NCBI GenBank assembly: GCA_002407045.1
Contig: DHKB01000054.1
Span: 1 to 24,118, forward strand
DNA length: 24,118 nucleotides
DNA from: Candidatus Bruticola papionis
Lineage (GTDB): Bacteria; Vulcanimicrobiota; Xenobia; Xenobiales; Xenobiaceae
Reading direction: 5' to 3'
Shown here: positions 8,301 through 15,953 of the stretch, piece by piece
Layout of the letters: the number at the start of each line of letters is the position of its first letter
How positions within the stretch are numbered: position 1 is the first letter of the stretch
The notes under the pieces: generated by a model
Told to the model about the DNA's origin: nothing
The model's input: the letters and a program-made list of their open reading frames with translations, nothing else
Database searches by the model: none
Made by a program: the position numbers and the translations under genes

Positions 8301-8399
8301 CGCTTCAGCAACCTTGGCGTCGGTTCGAATATCTTCTGAGCCGATCGCGTTAGTTTCAAGTTCCCGATTGCAAGATTCGGTATGTATATTTTCTTCCAT
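5394..8399 (-). CDS. Ski2-like DEAD/DEAH-box RNA helicase with DSHCT domain
   Basis: The chosen ATG at 8399 gives 1001 aa. GAGG (8409-8412) sits nine bases ahead of it; ATGs at 8414 and 8417 lack such a site and would add up to six residues. Residues 1-215 form a charged, Ala/Pro/Glu-rich tail with a basic GKKGRKKK patch near 187-194. The helicase core follows: FPLDRFQ (220-226), Walker A APTGSGKT (243-250), motif II DECH (341-344), motif III SAT (372-374) and motif VI QMSGRAGRRG (608-617). After the core, Cys772, Cys775 and Cys781 form a CxxCx5C cluster that could bind metal. The C-terminus has the DSHCT helical domain with the G-D-L-V-K-V-M-R-R-T pattern near 951-960. Cyanobacterial and plastid relatives are linked to rRNA and mRNA processing, so an ATP-driven RNA-unwinding role is likely. 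It lies 73 bases after metH with no terminator between. Confidence 0.92.
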   Translation of the reverse strand: MEENIHTESCNRELETNAIGSEDIRTDAKVAEAEKEENQSESEPSLAQCSPKALPAPKEPKGTLAAPQAPKGALKAPAVVIHVHEPNPELEQLAEVFCSEDPETKSLEPVPEKHKAKLEAATPCAVLPAEAEGAKSKVADEAAGEPVEQTPSETPTPEVVEREEESTQTSKKASEVKSEEEPVSTGKKGRKKKNTKSAEKVAEEEPLPEPLLNVKELFDFPLDRFQIKAINAIDRGESTIVCAPTGSGKTVVAEYAIRRALQHGKRCFYTTPLKALSNQKFSDLRAIYGEDKVGLLTGDISINRNAYIVVMTTEVYRNMLYGTVLGDVRSNLTYVESVIVDECHYMNDPDRGTVWEELVIYSPAQVQLVALSATVANAKDLCAWMNKVHGPTSLIESSYRPVPLLIDYFVDGQLFKLMDKRGHINSKLRRKVEEAKAKKLAARLSGEKSSYDRRLQREKAEMDKRAVYSSVVSVLDQKDMLPAIYFLFSRRRCDEAAELCSRAVKLSPEHFDALNEAVDAAVQEHPALADCAQLEHIRRGVAAHHAGLLPVLKGLVENLFRQGLIKVVFATETLAAGINMPARTTVISAIVKNSDEGLRPMTASEFLQMSGRAGRRGMDEVGHVVVIHSDYEDLDEVGALARAGADPLVSRFTPVYGMVLNLLQVHTRDEARELIERSFGQFVIEQSKGEYADLYASVIGEVKKNSTLYCTDQKLGDVNDWKNLRSKLDNLNRSIKVMKNKLEDCGEELTKQFEQDVQDRDRLAEKIAAMHCQTCEHRIRCAKMYRSYQKAIKRKEELEELIERSRTSYWRQFMALEAVLSEVGYMADHRPTWEGEMVASLRATNILLLGEIVLSGILEELEPAELAGVASALVLGDARVSMMRPLEPSKNAEWTIQAICAIASDVEALQERYDVHVPVLINSTFSGITEFWCRGTSWRDVREFLGDENEGDLVKVMRRTLDILRQFERAPHVSERLAELCRQAEELLDRDEVHEAVMWSE

Positions 8400-8408
8400 A
8401 GAGCTATT

Positions 8409-8412
8409 CCTC
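8409..8412 (-). promoter_or_regulatory. ribosome binding site deciding the helicase start
   Basis: GAGG on the minus strand ends nine bases before the ATG at 8399. The upstream ATG pair at 8417/8414 has only GAAAG ahead of it and overlaps this site, so 8399 is preferred. Confidence 0.5.
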
Positions 8413-8472
8413 ATCATTTTCTTTCACTAAAAGACAACAACTGGTAAAATTGTACAACTTGATAATATTTCT

Positions 8473-11400
8473 TTAGGGCTCATAACCCAAGTTAGTACCC
8501 AGCCAACGTTCGGTTTCCGGCAAAGTGCGTCCACAACGCTTGCTGTAGTCTTCCGCTTGCTCGCGACTTATCTTGCCCAAAGAAAAATAACGAGCCCAAG
8601 GAGCGGAGAAATAGAATCCGCAAATAGAGCTGGCCGGACTAAGCGCATAACTGTCAGTTAAGCACACGCCGATATGCTCTGTAGGCTTCAGCAAATGCCA
8701 AATAAGCGCCTTATTGGAATGATCCGGACAAGAGGGATATCCGGGAGCCGGTCTGATTCCCCTAGTGTGGTGAAGCAATATATCCTGCATTGAAATATTA
8801 TCAGGATCGGCATACCCACAAATAGAGCGGACCTTTTTGTGTAAACATTCGGCGGCTGCTTCACAGAGCCTATCAGCCAAGAAGCCCACCATTAAAGCAT
8901 GATATTCATCATTTTGCTCTTCATACTTGGCTTTCAACTCAGGCAAGCCAGCTCCAGAAGAAACGGCGAACATTCCCAGCCAATCTTTGCGTCCACATTC
9001 CTTAGGAGCAATAAAATCAGCCAAAGCCAGGCAAACTTCCAAGTTTTCGGCTTGTTGACGCAGCGTAGGTAAGATAGTAGTGGGCTCAACGTCACTCTCT
9101 TTGGCATAGATTAAAATATCTTCACCAGAACTGTTGGCTGGCCAGAATCCGTAGATTCCACGCACCTTAAGAGCTTTGGTGCGCATAATGTACTCCAGCA
9201 CACTGCGACCATCGGCATAAAGCTTATTGGCGTTGTCTCCTAATTCGGCATCATTGAGAATATCTGGATAGAGTCCCTTTAAGCCCCAGGCAGCCAAAAA
9301 TTCTTGCCAGTTTACATAGTTGCTCAATTCACGCAAGTCGAAATCGACAACTTTGACAGAAGGATCTTGAGGCTGAGCGATATCGGAACTAACCTGCCAA
9401 TTGAAATGGGGAGACCTCTTACAAGCTTCGGCAAAGCTATGCAATTCCAAGTTGTGCAAGCGATTTTGCCATTGTTCGCGCAAAGCTTCTTGCTCACTTC
9501 TAATAGCAGCTTCGTAAGTAGATTTGCTCTCACTATTGAGAATATTATTCACAACTTCAGTCACTAAAGAGGCGTCGGGAACGTAAATCACCAAGCCACT
9601 ATAATGAGGAGCTATTTTCACTGCGGTATGAATTGGAGAAGTGGCAGCTCCTCCCACCATAACAGGAATCCTAACCCCTGCGTCTTCTAGGCATTTAACC
9701 ACATTTACGATCTCATCTAAAGACGGAGTTATGAGAGCGGATAAGCCAATCATTTGTGCTTTTGTTTCGATAGCCTTAGTCACAATATCAGACTCAGGTA
9801 CCATTACTCCCAAGTCTTCTACCTGGAAACCATTGCACCCCAAAACTACCGAAACGATATTTTTACCTATATCGTGGACGTCGCCTTTTACGGTGGCCAT
9901 TAAAATACGTCCGCGCAACTCTTGCCCATTTTGGCTATCAGCAAAATAAGGCTCCAAGCAAGCGACAGCTTTTTTCATAACTCTGGCACTTTTTACAACC
10001 TGAGGCAAGAACATCTTGCCGCTGCCAAAAAGCTCTCCCACATGGCGCATACCACCCATAAGAGCTTGCTCTACTACTTGTAAAGGAGTCATGCCTTCGG
10101 CTATAGCTTCTTTAATATCTTCAGCCAAATAGTCGGTAAGACCGCGCACCAAAGCGTTTTTCAAGCGCTCGCCCACTTTGGCTTTGCGCCAATCGTCTTG
10201 AGATGAGACGACTGCAGCCGAAGAATCGGCACGGTGACGTTCGGCAACTTCCAAAAGACGCTCAGCAGCTTCGGGATCCTTGTTGAGAATCACATCCTCG
10301 ACAGCCTGACGCAAATCGGGAGCTATTTCATCATAATTTTTCAGCATACCAGCATTGACTATTCCCATAGTCAAACCGGCTCGGCAAGCATAGTGCAAGA
10401 AGACGGCGTGCATAGCTTCACGAGCTGGATTGTTGCCGCGCAAAGAGAAAGAAACGTTGCTAATACCGCCATTGGTCATAACACCGGGCCAAACTTTATT
10501 TACATAAGCTACAGCTTCTATAAAATCGAGACCATAAGAAGCATGACTCTCAATGCCAGTAGCCACTGAAAGCACCGCCAAGTCGAGAACAATTTCCGAA
10601 GGAGCCAGGCCCAGTTCATCTATCAAAATATGGCAAGCTCTGTCGACTATTTCTTTTTTACGCTCTAAAGTGTCGCCTTGGCCTTTTTCATCAAAGCACA
10701 TAATAACGGGCAAACCGCCTAAACGTCTGATTTCCAAAGCCTTGCGCTTAAATTCGGCTTCGCCTTCTTTGAGAGAAATAGAGTTGACTAAACTGCGTCC
10801 AGCTAAAGACTTTAAACCGGCCACAAGTACTTCCCAATGGGAGCTGTCCAACATAATAGGCACAGAGGCGATATCCGGCTCGGAAGTTAAAAGCCTTAAG
10901 AAATGCTCCATTTCTTGCACTGAATTGTGCATAGAGTCATCTAAATTGATATCGATAACGTTGGCGCCGTTTTCTACTTGGCGACGAGCTATAGCCAAAG
11001 CTGCTTCATAATCTTTGGAACGAATTAAACGAGCAAATTTGGCCGAGCCGGACAAATTGCAACGCTCACCAATCATGGTAAAGGAAGCGGCCGAATTGGG
11101 CTGGGCGGCCAAACTCTTTTCGGGAAGACGATATAGCTCCAAACCGGACAACAGAGCCGGAGTCGGTCTCACTTCGGGAATAGCTCTAGGTTGCAATCCT
11201 TTAACGGCTTGAGCTATAGCTCTTATGTAGTCGGGCGAAGTACCGCAACAACCACCTACCAAATTGAGCCAGCCTTTTTTAATATAATCAGCTAAGACTC
11301 CGGCCATATGCTCGGGAGTTTCGTCATAACCACCTTCGGCATTAGGTAAGCCGGCGTTGGGATAGCAACTTATACCGCAATTGACTAAGCTATTTAAACT

Positions 11401-12177
11401 TTGCAAATGAGGGGCCATCTCTTCGGCGCCCAAAGCGCAGTTCATACCCACCAAGAGCGGCTTGGCGTGACATACGGAGGCCCAGAAAGCTTCCAAAGTT
11501 TGGCCACAGAGAGTACGCCCTGATTTATCGGCAATTGTAACGGAAATCATTAAAGGCAAACTTTGGCCAGTTTTTTCCTTGGCTAAATCTAAAGCATAGA
11601 TGGCAGCTTTGGCATTTAAAGCATCGAATACGGTCTCTATTAAAAAGAAATCGACTCCACCTTCTTGCAAGGCCAAAATCTGTTCTAAGTAGGCCTCCAC
11701 CATTTCGTCAAAAGTGATTGAACGCACGGAAGCGTCTTCGACGTCGGGAGACATAGATAAAGTTTTGCCTGTAGGGCCAATAGAGCCAGCTACCCAAGCT
11801 TGTTTGTCGGCATTTTCAGGTTTGCTGAGAAAATCTTTTATAGCTTGGCGGGCATTGTGAGCGGCAGCCAAATTCATTTCACGCACTAAATGCTCAGCGC
11901 GATATTCACTTTGAGAAATTCGCTGAGCTCCGAAAGTACAAGTCTCAATTATATCGGCGCCAGCTTCCAAATACTGGCGATGTATATCTTGAATAACAAA
12001 GGGTTGCGTGATTGAAAGTAAATCATTATTGCCTTTGACATTTACTGGATGATCTTTAAAACGCTCTGTACGGTAATCGCTCTCCCCCAATTTGTAGCGC
12101 TGTACCATAGTGCCCATAGCCCCATCAAGCACTAAAACTCGCTCTTTGAGGGCATCCTGCAAACTTAATCCGGACAT
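8473..12177 (-). CDS. metH: cobalamin-dependent methionine synthase
   Basis: At 1234 aa this is a full-length MetH, which moves a methyl group from 5-methyl-THF through cobalamin to homocysteine. All modules are present. The homocysteine domain (1-330) has zinc ligands Cys247, Cys310 and Cys311 (GGCCG). The pterin domain spans about 360-620. The cobalamin cap is about 650-745. The B12 domain holds the cobalt-ligating His768 in GDVHDIG. The AdoMet reactivation domain (about 900-1234) has RPAPGYPSCPDH at 1142-1153. The reactivation domain implies a flavodoxin-type reductant elsewhere in the genome. The start matches the family N-terminus (LVLDGAMGT at residues 16-24), but no good Shine-Dalgarno sequence lies before the ATG. 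No cobalamin or SAM riboswitch was recognised upstream, only an unassigned hairpin at 12220-12265. The gene may be read through into the helicase. Confidence 0.98.
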   Translation of the reverse strand: MSGLSLQDALKERVLVLDGAMGTMVQRYKLGESDYRTERFKDHPVNVKGNNDLLSITQPFVIQDIHRQYLEAGADIIETCTFGAQRISQSEYRAEHLVREMNLAAAHNARQAIKDFLSKPENADKQAWVAGSIGPTGKTLSMSPDVEDASVRSITFDEMVEAYLEQILALQEGGVDFFLIETVFDALNAKAAIYALDLAKEKTGQSLPLMISVTIADKSGRTLCGQTLEAFWASVCHAKPLLVGMNCALGAEEMAPHLQSLNSLVNCGISCYPNAGLPNAEGGYDETPEHMAGVLADYIKKGWLNLVGGCCGTSPDYIRAIAQAVKGLQPRAIPEVRPTPALLSGLELYRLPEKSLAAQPNSAASFTMIGERCNLSGSAKFARLIRSKDYEAALAIARRQVENGANVIDINLDDSMHNSVQEMEHFLRLLTSEPDIASVPIMLDSSHWEVLVAGLKSLAGRSLVNSISLKEGEAEFKRKALEIRRLGGLPVIMCFDEKGQGDTLERKKEIVDRACHILIDELGLAPSEIVLDLAVLSVATGIESHASYGLDFIEAVAYVNKVWPGVMTNGGISNVSFSLRGNNPAREAMHAVFLHYACRAGLTMGIVNAGMLKNYDEIAPDLRQAVEDVILNKDPEAAERLLEVAERHRADSSAAVVSSQDDWRKAKVGERLKNALVRGLTDYLAEDIKEAIAEGMTPLQVVEQALMGGMRHVGELFGSGKMFLPQVVKSARVMKKAVACLEPYFADSQNGQELRGRILMATVKGDVHDIGKNIVSVVLGCNGFQVEDLGVMVPESDIVTKAIETKAQMIGLSALITPSLDEIVNVVKCLEDAGVRIPVMVGGAATSPIHTAVKIAPHYSGLVIYVPDASLVTEVVNNILNSESKSTYEAAIRSEQEALREQWQNRLHNLELHSFAEACKRSPHFNWQVSSDIAQPQDPSVKVVDFDLRELSNYVNWQEFLAAWGLKGLYPDILNDAELGDNANKLYADGRSVLEYIMRTKALKVRGIYGFWPANSSGEDILIYAKESDVEPTTILPTLRQQAENLEVCLALADFIAPKECGRKDWLGMFAVSSGAGLPELKAKYEEQNDEYHALMVGFLADRLCEAAAECLHKKVRSICGYADPDNISMQDILLHHTRGIRPAPGYPSCPDHSNKALIWHLLKPTEHIGVCLTDSYALSPASSICGFYFSAPWARYFSLGKISREQAEDYSKRCGRTLPETERWLGTNLGYEP

Positions 12178-12480
12178 ATAATCGAAACTTCTATTCCATT
12201 CTGCTGACGCTTCGTTCAGCTTTCCGCAGCTTTTTCTTCGGCTGTATTAGACCCAGCTCGGAAAGTCTGACAAGCTACAAGTCAAACTATTTTGGCGCTT
12301 TATATACAACCGTAAAAAAAGCCATAAAGACTAAAACGGCGGCCAAGTGCCCGCTCCGCTTTCGTTGTTTGAACTTTTTATACCTTCACACAAGCTTTAC
12401 AGGGCTATGGGCAGCCGTATTGTCAGCGTTTTTTTAACCAAGAGAAGGAAAGCGGCGCTTCACAAATAGAATCGCTTCCC
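12178..12480. promoter_or_regulatory. 303-bp divergent intergenic region between metH and the epimerase gene
   Basis: The region must hold promoters for both divergent genes, but no clear -35/-10 pair stands out on either strand; isolated TATA-like boxes occur. The main structure is a hairpin in the metH leader: 12220-12226 (CTTTCCG) pairs with 12259-12265 and AGCT 12228-12231 pairs with 12255-12258, leaving one bulged base. It ends about 40 bases before the metH ATG. A smaller GC-rich hairpin near 12338-12360 is followed on the minus strand by TTTTAG and later a T7 run, and might attenuate. The epimerase ATG has no nearby Shine-Dalgarno; AGAAGGA at 12443-12449 is more than 30 bases away. Confidence 0.4.
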
Positions 12481-13398
12481 ATGAAAGTATTAGTCACCGG
12501 CGGCGCAGGTTTTATTGGCGCCAATTTATGTAGAGCACTTCTAAAAAAAGGATACTCAGTTACCGTACTGGACAACTTCTGTACTGGACGACGTGAAAAT
12601 TTGTTGGGCCTCGAATTGGAAATAATTGAAGCTGACCTTTGTGCTGTTTCAAATTTGCCCGGTCATTTTGACGCAGTTGTCAACCTAGCTTGCCCCGCTT
12701 CTCCTCCGGCTTATCAAGCTATTCCTTTAGAGACTCTGTGGGTTGGCGCTGCCGGTGTACGCAACGCTTTAGACATAGCCCACCGTTGCCAAGCTCGCTT
12801 TTTACAAGCTTCTACCTCTGAAGTTTACGGCGAGCCTTTAGTTCATCCTCAAAATGAAGAATATCGTGGCAACGTAAGTTGTACAGGCCCACGTTCGATG
12901 TATGACGAGTCGAAGCGCTTTTCTGAAGCTCTAATTACCGCTTATAGTCAACAATATGGAGTTTCCACAGCTATAGCTCGTATATTTAATACTTACGGCC
13001 CTTATATGCGATCCGACGATGGCCGCGTTGTCACTAATTTTTTAAGCCAGATCATTAACGACAAACCGCTCACTATTTATGGGGACGGACAACAAACTCG
13101 CTCTTTTTGTTTTGTCGACGACACAGTAGAAGGCTTGCTCAGTTTGCTCTTTTCTCAGGAAAGTGGCCCTATAAATATAGGCAATCCTGGCGAATTTACC
13201 ATGTTGGAACTGGCTGAAACTATTGGCCAAGTGTGCGGAAAAAAGCCTCAATTGACTTATAAGCCTTTGCCTGGTGATGATCCTACCCGCCGCCGTCCGG
13301 ACATTTCTGCTGCTCAAAAATTATTAGGCTGGAGTCCTAAAGTTCCATTACATGAAGGTTTAACTAAAACTTACCAGTGGCTAAAAAGTCAACTTTAG
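12481..13398 (+). CDS. NAD-dependent sugar epimerase/dehydratase, UDP-glucuronate decarboxylase-like
   Basis: This 305-aa protein is a short-chain dehydrogenase with an N-terminal Rossmann motif GGAGFIG (7-13) and catalytic Tyr141 and Lys145 (YDESK). LACPASPPAYQ (69-79) matches the LASPASP signature of UDP-glucuronate decarboxylases (UXS). ASTSEVYGEP (110-119) and FNTYGP...DDGRVV (169-184) also fit that subfamily. The predicted reaction turns UDP-glucuronate into UDP-xylose with internal NAD+ recycling, for cell-surface glycans. A related dTDP- or UDP-hexose dehydratase or epimerase remains possible. The start is fixed by the conserved MKVLVTGG N-terminus although no Shine-Dalgarno lies close to it. 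It is followed 81 bases later by yqeG, which has its own promoter. Confidence 0.88.
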   Translation: MKVLVTGGAGFIGANLCRALLKKGYSVTVLDNFCTGRRENLLGLELEIIEADLCAVSNLPGHFDAVVNLACPASPPAYQAIPLETLWVGAAGVRNALDIAHRCQARFLQASTSEVYGEPLVHPQNEEYRGNVSCTGPRSMYDESKRFSEALITAYSQQYGVSTAIARIFNTYGPYMRSDDGRVVTNFLSQIINDKPLTIYGDGQQTRSFCFVDDTVEGLLSLLFSQESGPINIGNPGEFTMLELAETIGQVCGKKPQLTYKPLPGDDPTRRRPDISAAQKLLGWSPKVPLHEGLTKTYQWLKSQL

Positions 13399-13461
13399 TT
13401 TATATAAATCAATTCGGTACTAAATTCTAATAAAAAATTAACTAATCATTCAATACATTTC

Positions 13462-13470
13462 TGCTATAAT
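13462..13470 (+). promoter_or_regulatory. extended -10 promoter of the yqeG-like gene, probably near-leaderless
   Basis: TGCTATAAT is a perfect -10 hexamer (13465-13470) with the TGn extension. No good -35 is seen at normal spacing; TTAACT at 13438-13443 is too far. The expected start of transcription (about 13476-13478) falls within a few bases of the ATG at 13480, and no Shine-Dalgarno precedes the gene. This suggests a leaderless or nearly leaderless mRNA. Confidence 0.6.
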
Positions 13471-13479
13471 GATACAGTA

Positions 13480-13974
13480 ATGATAAGAAAAATGTTAGCC
13501 CCCAACTTTAGAGTAACTTCTGTGGCTGACGTAGATCTCGCCAGCCTTACCGAATTGGGAGTCAAGGGTATTCTCCTAGACTTTGACAATACTTTGGTAA
13601 AATGGAATGGTACTTCCTTGCCCAATGCCGTAAGCAACTGGGTAAAAGAAGCTAAAGCCGCCGGTTTCAAGCTCTGTATAGTTTCTAATGCTGTTACTAG
13701 ACGCTTAGAAAAAATTGCCAAAAGGCTGGGGATCCCCTTTGTTTCTCAAGCTTTTAAGCCTTCCACATTAGGTATTAACCGAGCCTTAAAGCGCCTATCC
13801 ATTAGCAGCCAAGAGGCTATAATGGTTGGCGATCAACTTTTTACAGACGTTTTGGCTGGCAATCGCTGCGGTTTACATACAGCCTTAATTAGGCCAGAGC
13901 ACGTTTCTGAGCAGTGGTGGATGAAAGGTGTGCGCTGCTTAGAAAATTTAGTAATTGCCAAGATGAGCGCCTAA
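13480..13974 (+). CDS. yqeG: YqeG-family HAD-IIIA phosphatase
   Basis: This 164-aa protein has the compact HAD fold of the YqeG family. The nucleophile Asp34 and acid/base Asp36 lie in DFDNT (34-38), motif II Ser69 in VSNA, motif III Lys93 in FKPS, and motif IV Asp118 and Asp123 in GDQLFTD. The family dephosphorylates small phosphorylated substrates; a phosphatidylglycerophosphate phosphatase role is known for plant and cyanobacterial relatives, so membrane lipid synthesis is plausible here. The first ATG (13480) and a second at 13492 are both possible starts; the second gives an N-terminus more typical of the family. Neither has a Shine-Dalgarno site. A strong terminator follows. Confidence 0.88.
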   Translation: MIRKMLAPNFRVTSVADVDLASLTELGVKGILLDFDNTLVKWNGTSLPNAVSNWVKEAKAAGFKLCIVSNAVTRRLEKIAKRLGIPFVSQAFKPSTLGINRALKRLSISSQEAIMVGDQLFTDVLAGNRCGLHTALIRPEHVSEQWWMKGVRCLENLVIAKMSA

Positions 13975-13994
13975 CTTAATTTATTCTAATAGAC

Positions 13995-14038
13995 AAAACG
14001 ACCGTCACCTATCAGAAGTGGTAGTGGTGGTCGTTTTT
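13995..14038. terminator. bidirectional intrinsic terminator between yqeG and the FHA gene
   Basis: AAAACGACC (13995-14003) pairs with 14029-14037, and the stem continues through two G-U pairs to CAC (14006-14008) with GTG (14024-14026). T5 follows on the plus strand and T4 on the minus strand. It lies between two convergent stop codons. Confidence 0.85.
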
Positions 14039-14073
14039 ATTTAGGCAAAAGTGCTTTGCAATTTAATTTGCAT

Positions 14074-14766
14074 TTAACTCCAATATTTCACTTGGCCGGG
14101 AAGAGCGTAACACTTAAAAGAAGAAACTCCAGCCCTAATTTCCACACCGCTACTCCTTTTTATATTTTTCTTGGTAGCGATCGCTTTATTTCTAATAAAA
14201 GTACCATTTCGGCTGCCTAAGTCTTGCACTACTATTTGATCATCTACAGACACAGAAACTTGCAAATGCAAACGTGACATCTTTTCGTCAGCTTCGATAT
14301 GAATATCGGTTCCTTTGCCGCGGCCAATTACAGCACCTTCGAGAGGGATTCCCCAAATTTGACCTTCTAACGGCCCTTGGCAACACTCTACAATGCCGAC
14401 AGCGACATTTTCATTTTGATCGGACCAGGCCATATCTACTTCCGAAAAGCCATTTTCTGCACGAACGATATGAACAGCAAAAGGGGCCAATGTCTTATAG
14501 ACATTGGCTTCGGTACTATTTTTAACATTTTCTATAAGGTTGGAAACGTAAGAATCGGGAACTTTTTTTGCTTTGCTGAAAGGCACCAAAATAAGGTTGG
14601 GAATAAAAACCCTGCCGTCTATTTTGACTTTGTTGTCCAGCATAATCCTTTGAGCGGCGCGGGAAGCCTCAAGATAATGAGGATTGACGCCGCTGTCTTG
14701 TCCCTCGATTTTCTTTTCCAGCGATTTTTCTAGTTTACGAAAAATTCTCAGTAACCAACCGAACAA
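14074..14766 (-). CDS. DUF3662-FHA domain protein (FhaA-like)
   Basis: This 230-aa protein has an N-terminal DUF3662-like region (about 1-115; LEKSLEKKIEG at 12-22, VFIPNLILV at 53-61) and a C-terminal forkhead-associated domain (about 140-225). The FHA phosphothreonine-binding residues are present: Gly148-Arg149, Ser164-Arg165-x-His167 and the D-x-G-S-R-N-G-T run at 182-189. In actinobacteria FhaA of this architecture is a substrate or partner of Ser/Thr kinases and touches cell-wall synthesis; no kinase lies in this window. The start is TTG, two bases past the rlmN stop, with GAGG (14774-14777) seven bases ahead inside the end of rlmN, so translation is probably coupled. It is last in the unit with the secreted protein and rlmN. 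The cytosolic adaptor role is inferred from the family. Confidence 0.88.
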   Translation of the reverse strand: MFGWLLRIFRKLEKSLEKKIEGQDSGVNPHYLEASRAAQRIMLDNKVKIDGRVFIPNLILVPFSKAKKVPDSYVSNLIENVKNSTEANVYKTLAPFAVHIVRAENGFSEVDMAWSDQNENVAVGIVECCQGPLEGQIWGIPLEGAVIGRGKGTDIHIEADEKMSRLHLQVSVSVDDQIVVQDLGSRNGTFIRNKAIATKKNIKRSSGVEIRAGVSSFKCYALPGQVKYWS

Positions 14767-14768
14767 AT

Positions 14769-15950
14769 TTAGTCCTCATATGCAAAGTAAGCTTTTTCTT
14801 CAGCCTCGCCGCGCATTTGGGCAGCTTTGCGCAAGCGCAGCTGGCCGCAAGCCGCGTCGATATCAGAGCCTTTCTCGCGACGCAAAGTGCAACGCAAGCC
14901 CAATTCCTGTACGCGTTCTTGGAAACGGCGCACTCTATTAGTAGAACTGCGCTTAAAAGTAGGATGATCGACAGCATTCCAAGGAATGAGATTGACCAAA
15001 GCTCGCAATCCTTTTAGTAAATGAGCCAAACTGGCTGCATCTTCCAAGCTGTCATTTACTCCTTCAAGCATAACATACTCAAAAGTTATGCGCCTACCTA
15101 CTGCCGCTTGATAATTTTTGCAAGCTTCAATAAGCTTTTCTAAATTCCAACGTCTGTTAACTGGCATTAATTTAGAGCGCAATTCATCGGTAGTAGCATG
15201 CAAGGAAATAGCTAATTTTAAAGGATATTGCAATTGAGTTAAGCGCTCTATACCAGGAACCACACCGCAAGTAGAAACAGCTATATGGCGCATACCTACG
15301 CCGAAACCGTCGCCACAATTGAGAAGCTTTATGGCCCGCAAAACATTATCCATATTATTGAAAGGTTCGCCTATGCCCATAAAGACAATATTGGCCACTC
15401 TTTCACCACAGCCATCGAGACGGCGCTGAATTTGCAAAGCTTGATCGACTATTTCCCAAGCTTGTAAATTGCGCACCAAACCGGCCTTTCCGGAAGCACA
15501 AAATTGACAAGCCATAGCGCAGCCAACTTGACTGGAAATACATACAGCTACACGCCCTGGGCCCAAGTGCTCCAGATAGCGCATTTTTACGCTTTCGACC
15601 ATATTGCCATCAGGTAACAAGAAGAGAAATTTGGAAGTATCTTGCAACGATTGCTTAGGATCAGCAAATTTTAAGTTGGGAATAGAAGCCAATTGTTGCA
15701 AACGAGAGCGCAATTTAGCCGATAAATCGGTCATTTCTTCAAATTCAAGCACTCTACGAATATAGATCCAACGTAAAAATTGGCCTACTCTGTATCTTGA
15801 TTCACCCAATATGGCAAAAAAATGTTCCAGCTCTTCCGGAAGCAAATTTTTTAAATTTACCTTACCTTGAGCATCTAGATGTTCTTTAAATTGCTCTTGC
15901 AATTGAGAACGCAAATTTTCAATAAATTCCGCAGTATCGGGACGAGCCAT
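14769..15950 (-). CDS. rlmN: dual-specificity 23S rRNA/tRNA adenine-C2 methyltransferase RlmN (radical SAM)
   Basis: This 393-aa protein is a radical-SAM methyltransferase of the RlmN/Cfr family, which methylates C2 of A2503 in 23S rRNA and A37 in some tRNAs. The [4Fe-4S] ligands are Cys144, Cys148 and Cys151 (CxxxCxxC). The methyl-carrying Cys368 sits in DIDAACGQL. Cys137, seven residues before the cluster, matches the second essential cysteine of the E. coli enzyme. GEPFNN (195-200) is the GEP motif for AdoMet. The N-terminal helical accessory domain is present. Residues after the cluster read ASGKAG rather than the E. coli STAQQG, as in several other lineages; nothing specific points to Cfr. 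The gene starts three bases after the preceding stop codon without a clear Shine-Dalgarno and is probably translated by coupling. Confidence 0.95.
   Translation of the reverse strand: MARPDTAEFIENLRSQLQEQFKEHLDAQGKVNLKNLLPEELEHFFAILGESRYRVGQFLRWIYIRRVLEFEEMTDLSAKLRSRLQQLASIPNLKFADPKQSLQDTSKFLFLLPDGNMVESVKMRYLEHLGPGRVAVCISSQVGCAMACQFCASGKAGLVRNLQAWEIVDQALQIQRRLDGCGERVANIVFMGIGEPFNNMDNVLRAIKLLNCGDGFGVGMRHIAVSTCGVVPGIERLTQLQYPLKLAISLHATTDELRSKLMPVNRRWNLEKLIEACKNYQAAVGRRITFEYVMLEGVNDSLEDAASLAHLLKGLRALVNLIPWNAVDHPTFKRSSTNRVRRFQERVQELGLRCTLRREKGSDIDAACGQLRLRKAAQMRGEAEEKAYFAYED
14774..14777 (-). promoter_or_regulatory. ribosome binding site supporting a TTG start for the FHA gene
   Basis: GAGG on the minus strand lies within the last codons of rlmN, seven bases before TTG at 14766. 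The rlmN stop codon (TAA at 14771-14769) lies between site and start, a typical coupling arrangement. Confidence 0.6.
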
Positions 15951-15953
15951 AAG

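Noticed and set aside
10553..11011. 152-aa plus-strand reading frame
   Set aside because: It lies wholly antisense to conserved metH pterin-domain coding sequence and has no start signal.
12178..12480. Cobalamin, SAM or SAH riboswitch ahead of metH
   Set aside because: A riboswitch is expected for a B12-dependent methionine gene, but no B12-box GCCACTG, SAM-I core or SAH GAGGAGCGCUGC-type core was found on the minus strand.
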